Assembly (NCBI GenBank): GCA_958447445.1
Contig: CAUDAE010000038.1
Location: 1-14,378 of the forward strand
Source: an uncultured Collinsella sp.
GTDB lineage: Bacteria > Actinomycetota > Coriobacteriia > Coriobacteriales > Coriobacteriaceae
DNA length: 14,378 nucleotides
Reading direction: 5' to 3'
Under the pieces are notes generated by a model. The model searched no databases. It was given only the letters and a program-made list of their open reading frames with translations, and was not told the DNA's origin. The translations under genes and the position numbers were made by a program. Below, piece by piece: positions 5,819 through 11,862 of the stretch. Numbering within the stretch: the stretch's first letter is position 1; each line of letters starts with the position of its first letter.

Positions 5819-8065
5819 ATGACACTCGTATCCAAGACCTTTGAGCTGTACGGCAAGACCTACACCTTTGAGTCGGGCGAGCTTGCCAAGCAGGCCACCG
5901 GCGCCTGCCTGGTCAAGCAGGGCGACACCACGATGCTCGACACCGTGGTCGTCTCCAAGGAGCGCAAGAACTACGACTTCTTCCCGCTGACCGTCGACTT
6001 CAACGAGAAGATGTACGCTGCCGGCCGCATCCCGGGTGGCTACCTCAAGCGTGAGGGCCGTCCCAGCGAGAAGGCCACGCTCACCGCGCGCATGATCGAC
6101 CGTCCGATTCGCCCGAGCTTCCCGGACGGCTTCCGCAACGAGGTACACATCGTCGCTACCTCGCTCGTCGCCGACCAGGTCAACCCCTTCGACGTCATCA
6201 ACGTCATGGGTGCTTCCCTGGCCATGACGCTCGGCGGCGTGCCCTTCGAGGGCCCGCTTGCCTGCGTGCGTATCGGCCGTAACGTGGAGACCGGCGAGTT
6301 TATCGTCAACCCCACCTACGAGGAGCGCGAGAACTCCGATCTGGACCTGGAGCTGGGCGGATCCGCCGACTTCATCTCGATGGTCGAGGCCGGCGCTGAG
6401 GAGATCTCCGAGGACGACATGCTCGCCGCCATGAAGTTTGGCCAGGAGGCCCTTGCTGCTTTCTGCCGGGCTCAGGACGAGTTCGTCGCCGAGTGGGAGC
6501 AGGTCAACGGCCCCATCGTCAAGAAGGACTACCCGCTCGACCAGCCCGTCGAGGAGGTCCAGGAGCGCATCTTCGCCCATTACGACGAGATGGCTGCCGC
6601 CCTGCGCGACGCCGACAAGCTTTCCCGTATCGGCAAAGTCGAGGCTCTGAAGGAGTCCATCCGTGCCGAGTTCACCGAGGAGGAGCAGGCCGCTTGGGAG
6701 CGCGAGATCCCCGTGGCGCTCAAAAAGCTCGAGAAGAAGGCCATGCGCACCATGGTCGTCGAGACCGGCGAGCGCGTCGACGGACGTGCCGCCGACGAGA
6801 TCCGTCCCATCATGGTGAAGGACAACTACCTGCCGCTCGTTCACGGCTCCGGTTTGTTCCAGCGTGGCCAGACCCAGGTGCTTTCCGTCCTGTCGCTCGG
6901 CATGCTCAACGAGGGCCAGCGTCTGGATACCATCGAGCCCACCGAGGGCAAGCGCTACATGCACCACTACAACTTCCCGCCGTTCTGCACCGGCGAGACC
7001 GGCCGTATGGGCAGCCCCAAGCGCCGCGAGATCGGCCATGGCAACCTGGCCGAGCGCGCCCTGCTTCCGGTGCTCCCCGACGAGAACGAGTTCCCCTACG
7101 CCATCCGCGTGGTCTCCGAGGTCATGGAGTCCAATGGCTCCTCTTCGATGGCTTCGACCTGCGGTTCCACGCTCGCCCTTATGGACGGCGGCGTGCCCAT
7201 TAAGCGCCCGGTCTCCGGTATCGCAATGGGCCTGATCCAGGAGGAGGGCAAGACCGTGGTCCTGTCCGACATCCAGGGTCTCGAGGACTTCCTGGGCGAC
7301 ATGGACTTTAAGGTCACCGGCACCACCGAGGGCATCACCGCCCTGCAGATGGACAACAAGGCCACCGGCCTCACCTTCGATATCCTGGCCCGCGCTCTGC
7401 AGCAGGCCAAGGAGGGTCGCGCCTTCATCCTGCAGAAGATGCTCGATGTTATCCCCGAGCCGCGCCACACTACGCGCAGCACCGCTCCGCGCATCGTTTC
7501 CATCCAGGTTCCGACCGACAAGATCCGCGACGTCATCGGTTCCGGCGGTAAGGTCATCCGCGGCATCCAGGACGAGACCGGCGCTTCGGTCGACATCCAG
7601 GAGGACGGCACCGTCTTTGTCGGCGGCACTGGCGAGTCCGTCGACCAGGCCGTCGAGCGCATTAAGCTCATCATCAAGGTTCCCGAGCCGGGCGAGGAGT
7701 ACACCGGTCGCGTGGTCTCCATCCAGCCCTTCGGCGCCTTCGTGAACCTGCTGCCTGGCAAGGATGGCCTGCTCCACATCTCCCGCGTCGCCAAGGGCCG
7801 CGTGGAGAAGGTCGAGGACGTCCTCAACGTCGGCGACGAGGTCAAGGTCGTCGTCATCGAGGTCGACGATCGCGGTAAGATCTCGCTCGATCGTCTTGAC
7901 AAGCCCGAGGCCCCGGCTCGCGCCGAGGGTGCCTCCGAGGGCGACGGCGAGCACTTCCAGCGCCGTGAGCGTCCGCGTCGCGAGCGCTCCGAGCGCAGCG
8001 ACCGTCCGCGCCGTCCCGGCGACAACGGAGGCCGCAAGCCCCGCCGTCACCACGACGCCGAGTAA
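5819..8065 (+). CDS. pnp: Polynucleotide phosphorylase (PNPase)
   Basis: A phosphorolytic 3'-5' exoribonuclease and the trimeric core of RNA decay, 748 residues. The first RNase PH domain (about 1-145) contains GGYLKREGRPSE at 73-84. An all-alpha linker follows. The second RNase PH domain (about 315-545) carries the catalytic residues D490, D496 and K498 in LEDFLGDMDFK. The KH domain (about 558-615) has the GSGGK loop at 574-578, and the S1 domain covers about 625-692. The tail (700-748) is low-complexity, dominated by Arg, Glu and Asp. ATG 5819 follows AAAGGAG. The gene has its own terminator and faces rnj, the other main ribonuclease gene, across a 640-base structured intergenic region. Domain order and length match the family fully. 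Confidence 0.98.
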   Translation: MTLVSKTFELYGKTYTFESGELAKQATGACLVKQGDTTMLDTVVVSKERKNYDFFPLTVDFNEKMYAAGRIPGGYLKREGRPSEKATLTARMIDRPIRPSFPDGFRNEVHIVATSLVADQVNPFDVINVMGASLAMTLGGVPFEGPLACVRIGRNVETGEFIVNPTYEERENSDLDLELGGSADFISMVEAGAEEISEDDMLAAMKFGQEALAAFCRAQDEFVAEWEQVNGPIVKKDYPLDQPVEEVQERIFAHYDEMAAALRDADKLSRIGKVEALKESIRAEFTEEEQAAWEREIPVALKKLEKKAMRTMVVETGERVDGRAADEIRPIMVKDNYLPLVHGSGLFQRGQTQVLSVLSLGMLNEGQRLDTIEPTEGKRYMHHYNFPPFCTGETGRMGSPKRREIGHGNLAERALLPVLPDENEFPYAIRVVSEVMESNGSSSMASTCGSTLALMDGGVPIKRPVSGIAMGLIQEEGKTVVLSDIQGLEDFLGDMDFKVTGTTEGITALQMDNKATGLTFDILARALQQAKEGRAFILQKMLDVIPEPRHTTRSTAPRIVSIQVPTDKIRDVIGSGGKVIRGIQDETGASVDIQEDGTVFVGGTGESVDQAVERIKLIIKVPEPGEEYTGRVVSIQPFGAFVNLLPGKDGLLHISRVAKGRVEKVEDVLNVGDEVKVVVIEVDDRGKISLDRLDKPEAPARAEGASEGDGEHFQRRERPRRERSERSDRPRRPGDNGGRKPRRHHDAE

Positions 8066-8088
8066 CAGCTCCACATAAGCAGTTCAAC

Positions 8089-8119
8089 AAGGGCGACTCC
8101 GCAATGGGGTCGCCCTTTT
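8089..8119 (+). terminator. Rho-independent terminator after pnp
   Basis: A 12-bp stem joins AAGGGCGACTCC (8089-8100) to GGGGTCGCCCTT (8106-8117) with one G-T pair and the loop GCAAT, and TTTT ends at 8119. Its 3' half from 8112 onward doubles as the outermost part of the left arm of palindromic element copy 1. Confidence 0.9.
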
Positions 8120-8260
8120 GCTTGCGCCCGGGAGGGGCGCATATGAAGTTTCCTGCTCTACAGTCCTGCGCAAGACGGAAAGCACATTAAGTGCTTTCCT
8201 TTGCGTGCGGAACTCGCGATAAACTTCATATGCGCCCCTCCCGGGCGCAAGCAAAAGGGC
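8112..8260 (+). repeat. Long palindromic element, copy 1
   Basis: A perfect 40-bp inverted repeat, 8112-8151 with 8221-8260, encloses 69 bases. Inside is an apical hairpin GGAAAGCAC/GTGCTTTCC (8177-8185, 8191-8199) with loop ATTAA. The 87 bases 8143-8229, bounded by ATGAAGTTT and AAACTTCAT, recur in opposite orientation at 8408-8494 with ten differences. The outer 31 bp of each arm are not shared with copy 2. The left arm begins inside the 3' half of the pnp terminator, and the right arm ends with the complementary AAAAGGGC. There is no coding capacity. It could act as a structured RNA, a bidirectional terminator or a non-autonomous mobile element. I do not recognise the family. Confidence 0.85.
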
Positions 8261-8384
8261 TGGTTAATGCCGCTCGCTATTTAGTTAGACAGTCTATTCA
8301 GTAGTCAGATTACAGATCTGTAGATAGCCGCAGCAGCATCTTCCCAGATAAAACCGACCAAAATAAACCTGTCTTTATTTGGCA
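8261..8384. other. AT-richer spacer between the two palindromic elements
   Basis: These 124 bases are visibly richer in A and T than the surrounding genes and carry no gene I can support. Small symmetries are present: the perfect palindrome TACAGATCTGTA (8311-8322), and GCTAT (8276-8280) facing ATAGC (8324-8328). Near the right end are two mutually exclusive hairpins, listed separately. Confidence 0.6.
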
Positions 8385-8389
8385 GGTTT
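8361..8389. repeat. Two mutually exclusive hairpins next to element copy 2
   Basis: AAATAAA (8361-8367) pairs with TTTATTT (8374-8380). AAACCTG (8365-8371) pairs with CAGGTTT (8383-8389). The two stems share bases and cannot form together. On the minus strand, the second stem is followed by ATTTT, so it could be a weak terminator for leftward transcription. Left arm copy 2 starts inside its 3' half (plus-strand view). Confidence 0.5.
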
Positions 8390-8517
8390 CCCGTGGGGCG
8401 GGCACTGATGAAGTTTATCGCGAGTTCCGCACGAACAGGAGGCCACTTAATGTGGCCTCCGTCGTGAGCAGGACTGTAGAGCAGGAAACTTCATCAGTGC
8501 CCGCCCCACGGGAAACC
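8385..8517 (-). repeat. Long palindromic element, copy 2 (inverted relative to copy 1)
   Basis: A perfect 32-bp inverted repeat, 8385-8416 with 8486-8517, encloses 69 bases. Read on the minus strand, the 87-base core 8408-8494 matches copy 1. The first 18 inner bases CCTGCTCTACAGTCCTGC are identical, as are the last 17, CGTGCGGAACTCGCGAT, and so is the apical loop ATTAA. The apical stem here is GGAGGCCAC/GTGGCCTCC, differing from copy 1 by three compensatory pairs. The outer 23 bp of each arm are unrelated to the outer arms of copy 1 yet are still perfectly self-complementary. Confidence 0.85.
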
Positions 8518-8705
8518 GGCGGGATAGACCGGTTCAGATGGGGCTTTGATGCATGGGTGGTCTGTTGATGGACAATTGGGTATGATGCTGTGGTTACTGC
8601 ATCGACTCTGAGATGCATGTTTGTACGTTCCCGGCGGTCGGTTTGCCAGAAGCGCCCCGTCGGTTGTTCCAGACCCGTTTCGAAGAAAGGAAACCACACT
8701 AACCT
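8518..8705 (+). promoter_or_regulatory. rnj upstream region with candidate -10 box and hairpin
   Basis: The stretch between element copy 2 and rnj has no supportable gene. TATGAT at 8581-8586 is a good -10 candidate, but no convincing -35 lies at normal spacing. TTGATG at 8565-8570 is only 10 bases upstream. Further down, TGCATC/GATGCA (8598-8603, 8612-8617) can form a small hairpin in the leader. GAAAGGAAA at 8685-8693 is the likely ribosome binding site, rather far (12 bases) from the ATG at 8706. Confidence 0.4.
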
Positions 8706-10376
8706 ATGGCAGCTAAAAAATCATCTCCCTTGAAGATCATTCCGCTCGGTGGCCTTGACGGCATCGGCAAGAACATGACGGTCTTCGAGTGCGGCGACGA
8801 CATGGTGCTCGTCGACGCCGGTCTCATGTTCCCGGATGACTCCCAGCCCGGTATCGATCTGGTGCTTCCCGACTACACCTATGTTCTGGAGAACGAGGAG
8901 AAGCTCCGCGGCATCATCGTCACCCACGGCCACGAGGACCACACCGGTTCGCTTCCGTATCTGCTGCAGGACCTCAACAATAAGGTGCCCATCTTCTCGA
9001 GCAAGCTGACGCTTGGCTTTATCGAGGGCAAGCTTTCTGAGTTCCGCATCCGCGCACCCAAGTTCCGCGAGGTCAAGGGCGGCAGCCATGTCAACCTCGG
9101 CTGCATCTCGCTCGACTTCTTCTCGATGACGCACTCCATCCCCGGCGCTCTGGGCGTGTTCATTCGCACCAACCAGGGCACTGTTATGCACACCGGCGAC
9201 TTTAAGCTCGACCAGACGCCCATCGACGGCGTCACGCCCGACTATGCCGCTATCAGCCGCTTTGCCAAGCAGGGCATCGACCTGCTGCTGTCCGACTCAA
9301 CCAACGCCACGGTTCCTGGCTTTACCAAGTCTGAGGCCGAGGTTGGTCCCAACCTGCTGCACGCTATCAAGAACGCCCCGGGTCGCGTGTTCGTCGCGTC
9401 GTTCTCGAGCCATATCCATCGCCTGCAGCAGATCTGCGATGCCGCCCGCAAGTGCGGCCGTAAGGTCGTTGTGACCGGTCGCTCCATGCTCACCAACACC
9501 CGCGTCGCGCGCGAGCTGGGCTACCTCAACATCGACGATACCGATATCATCGATGCCTTCGATATCGATAACCTGCCCGACGACAAGATCGTCGTTATGT
9601 GCACCGGTTCGCAGGGCGAGCCGCTGTCGGCCTTGTCCCGCATGGCCAACGGTGAGCACAAGACGCTCTCCATCCACGAGGGCGATACCGTCATCCTTTC
9701 GGCAACTCCCGTTCCTGGCAACGAGAAGGCCGTCCAGCAGGTCGTCAACAGTCTGGCCAAGCTCGGCTGCGACGTGTGGGATAAGAACCGCGCTCTCGTT
9801 CACGTCTCCGGTCATGGTAGCCAGGAGGAACTCAAGCTCCTGATGGCCATGGCCAAGCCTACGTACTTTATGCCGGTTCACGGTGAGGCCGTGCATCTGC
9901 GCGCCCATGCCCAGCTGGCCCGCAAGATGGGCATCAAGGATGATCACATCTTTATCCTCGATAACGGCGATACGCTCGAGATGCGCGGCGGTATCGTCAA
10001 GCGCGGTACGCCCGTCGAGTCCGGCGTCGTCTACGTCGACGGCCTGCGTATCGGCGATACCGACCCCATCGTCTTGCGCGATCGTCAGAAGCTCGCTAAT
10101 GACGGTATGGTTACCGCTGTTGCCATCGTCTCGCTCAAGCACAAGAAGATCGAGGCCATCGAGTTCTCGGGCCGCGGCGTCTCGTTTGCCATCGACGACC
10201 AGTTCTCCGAGGATGCCTCCGCGTCCATTATGAAGACGATCGAGAAGGGCAAGTTTAGCTTTACGAGCAGTGGCTCCGATGCCATTCGCAAGGCCGTGCG
10301 CGATTCGCTCTCCAACTTTATTTGGAGCCGTACGCGCACCCGTCCGATGATCATCCCGGTCGTCATGGAGGTTTAG
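8706..10376 (+). CDS. rnj: Ribonuclease J
   Basis: A metallo-beta-lactamase/beta-CASP nuclease with 5'-3' exonuclease and endonuclease activity, used in mRNA decay and rRNA maturation in Gram-positives. It is 556 residues long, normal for the family. The opening IIPLGGLDGIGKNMTVFE is characteristic. The metal motif HGHEDH spans 74-79, with H143 in MTHSIP and D165 in HTGDFK as further ligands. The beta-CASP region includes SDSTNATVPGFTKSE, and later motifs are MPVHGEAVHLRAHAQLA and the C-terminal RTRTRPMIIPVVMEV. The start is ATG 8706. The stop is one base before the ftsK start, so the two genes are surely cotranscribed. Facing pnp across the structured intergenic region, it completes a local RNA-decay cluster. 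Confidence 0.96.
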   Translation: MAAKKSSPLKIIPLGGLDGIGKNMTVFECGDDMVLVDAGLMFPDDSQPGIDLVLPDYTYVLENEEKLRGIIVTHGHEDHTGSLPYLLQDLNNKVPIFSSKLTLGFIEGKLSEFRIRAPKFREVKGGSHVNLGCISLDFFSMTHSIPGALGVFIRTNQGTVMHTGDFKLDQTPIDGVTPDYAAISRFAKQGIDLLLSDSTNATVPGFTKSEAEVGPNLLHAIKNAPGRVFVASFSSHIHRLQQICDAARKCGRKVVVTGRSMLTNTRVARELGYLNIDDTDIIDAFDIDNLPDDKIVVMCTGSQGEPLSALSRMANGEHKTLSIHEGDTVILSATPVPGNEKAVQQVVNSLAKLGCDVWDKNRALVHVSGHGSQEELKLLMAMAKPTYFMPVHGEAVHLRAHAQLARKMGIKDDHIFILDNGDTLEMRGGIVKRGTPVESGVVYVDGLRIGDTDPIVLRDRQKLANDGMVTAVAIVSLKHKKIEAIEFSGRGVSFAIDDQFSEDASASIMKTIEKGKFSFTSSGSDAIRKAVRDSLSNFIWSRTRTRPMIIPVVMEV

Positions 10377-10377
10377 T

Positions 10378-11862
10378 TTGGCGCGCGGATCTGCACAAAA
10401 CGCCAAAGGCAATAAGGCCAATAACCAACCGGCATCTGCTAAGGGTGCCGGTTCCCATCTGCGTGCCAATAAGGGTCACGAGGCCGACTTCGACGATTTT
10501 GAGCCCTTGGTCGAGCCCTCGGCCAACCGCGATATCGCCGGCGTGGTCATCGCCGTTTTGGCGATTGCGTCCTTCATTGCCGTGATTTCGCCGGCGACCG
10601 CACCCGTTACGGCTGCGGTTGCCGGTTTCTACCACCTGGGCTTTGGTCTGGGCGCCTACGTGCTGCCGATCGTCATTTTGCTGTTTGCCGCCACGCTCTT
10701 TTTAGGTGATGACTCGCCGCTCAACATTCGCTCGGTCGCGGGCGGCGCCGTGGTCTTTATCGCCGTTGTCTCCATTCTTTCGCTGATGGTGCCGGGTACG
10801 AGCGACTCGTGTGACCTTATGTTCACGCCGCAAAATCTGTCCGCCTCGGGTGGCTACATCGGTGCGTTTATTGCGAGTGCGCTGCAGAATGCCCTGGGTA
10901 AGCCTATCGCGATGGTGGTCCTGTTGGGTCTGGCCGTCGTTGGTTTTGTCATCATCGGCTTTTCGGTGGGTGGCGTGCTGCGCTCTGCTCGCGACCGCGC
11001 GGCCGATTTTGCCGAGCGCCGTCGTGCCGATGTTAACGCGAGCCCGTGGGGTGACGACGAAGCCCTGTCGGTGCCCGGCGTTGCCCGTCCGCACCTGAGC
11101 ATTCTTCGTCAAAAGGGCTCCGATGCTGCCGTGACCACGGTCATGGGCAACGATGTGGACCCGGTTTTGGACGATGACGACGAGGACGAGAATCCGTTTG
11201 TCGACGTGTCCGAGTCGGTTGAGGCTGAGCGCGCTAAGACGACGCTGCTGCCGCGCCGCCATGCCAAGAAGGGCAAGGCTGCGCCTAAGCTCAATACAAG
11301 TGAGCCCGACCCGTCTTGGTCCGATAGCGAGATTGAGCTCACCGAGGGCGATGACGAGGATGACGAGGCTCCGATTGAGACCGCAAAGACAACTTTGCTG
11401 CCGCGCCGCCATGCAAAGCGCGACCAGGTAACCGGTCAGCTTTCGATGGAAGACGACCCCGATAAGATCGATGAGTCCGAGCCGCCGTTTGCCGTGAATC
11501 CTGTTTCGGCAGCACCTCAGATCCCCGACTTCTTGAAGCATCCCAAGGTTGCCGATGCGTCTGCCTCGAGTGCTGTCGAATCGGCTGCGGCTAGCGATGG
11601 GGGAGCGGACGGCGGCGCCGCAGATAACGAGGGCGAAGAAGAGGACGGCCTCAAGCTTCCGCCGCTCGAGATCCTGCACGCCAACCCGCAGTCGGCGTCC
11701 GCCGCGTCTTCGGACAAGGAGCTGGAGCAGATTGTCGGCTTGCAGACCGATAAGCCGCTCAAGCCTTGCTTGAGTTTGGCCGCAGTGCCCGCGTGGTCGG
11801 CTGGATCGCCGGCCCCACGGTTACGACCTTTAAGCTTCAGCCCGGCGAGGGCGAGCGCGTGA
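10378..11862 (+). CDS. ftsK: DNA translocase FtsK, N-terminal membrane and linker part (frameshifted)
   Basis: This is the 5' portion of a cell-division DNA translocase. Start TTG 10378 follows GGAGG at 10367-10371, which overlaps the rnj 3' end. Hydrophobic segments at about residues 53-70, 87-109, 119-139 and 176-200 fit the four-helix FtsK membrane anchor. Then comes a long acidic linker that contains the motif AKTTLLPRRHAK twice (11233-11268 and 11383-11418). The frame stops fitting the family at about 11765. The final ~32 codons to the stop at 11862 are out-of-frame sequence, and the natural continuation is in the frame of the next entry. The two parts together would give about 930 residues, a plausible length for an FtsK with a long linker. 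Either the gene is broken or the sequence has a one-base error here. Confidence 0.85.
   Translation: MARGSAQNAKGNKANNQPASAKGAGSHLRANKGHEADFDDFEPLVEPSANRDIAGVVIAVLAIASFIAVISPATAPVTAAVAGFYHLGFGLGAYVLPIVILLFAATLFLGDDSPLNIRSVAGGAVVFIAVVSILSLMVPGTSDSCDLMFTPQNLSASGGYIGAFIASALQNALGKPIAMVVLLGLAVVGFVIIGFSVGGVLRSARDRAADFAERRRADVNASPWGDDEALSVPGVARPHLSILRQKGSDAAVTTVMGNDVDPVLDDDDEDENPFVDVSESVEAERAKTTLLPRRHAKKGKAAPKLNTSEPDPSWSDSEIELTEGDDEDDEAPIETAKTTLLPRRHAKRDQVTGQLSMEDDPDKIDESEPPFAVNPVSAAPQIPDFLKHPKVADASASSAVESAAASDGGADGGAADNEGEEEDGLKLPPLEILHANPQSASAASSDKELEQIVGLQTDKPLKPCLSLAAVPAWSAGSPAPRLRPLSFSPARASA
11752..11775 (+). other. Apparent -1 frameshift point within ftsK
   Basis: Downstream coding resumes one base back. 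The downstream frame is blocked by TAA at 11751-11753, so the shift must lie after it and before about 11790. The site coincides with a perfect small hairpin, CTCAAG (11758-11763) and CTTGAG (11769-11774) with loop CCTTG. One missing base would explain the shift. No classical slippery heptamer is present. Confidence 0.75.

Noticed and set aside
5771..8074. A 767-codon open frame on the minus strand opposite pnp
   Set aside because: It mirrors PNPase, whose domains and catalytic residues are intact. Codon bias in GC-rich genes leaves the antisense frame open. The translation is Leu/Val/Asp/Gly-rich with no recognisable domain.
8112..8517. CRISPR array, integron attC sites or retron RNA as explanations of the palindromes
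   Set aside because: There are only two copies, in opposite orientation, with no regular spacers, no integrase or reverse transcriptase nearby and no attC consensus ends.
8415..8699. Short minus-strand open frames (94 and 67 codons) over element copy 2 and the rnj leader
   Set aside because: They cross a palindromic repeat arm, have no family resemblance and are not preceded by a convincing ribosome binding site.
11752..11775. Programmed -1 frameshift in ftsK of the dnaX type
   Set aside because: No slippery heptamer or internal Shine-Dalgarno sequence of the usual form is present, and the hairpin is small. An error or mutation is more likely, though not proven.
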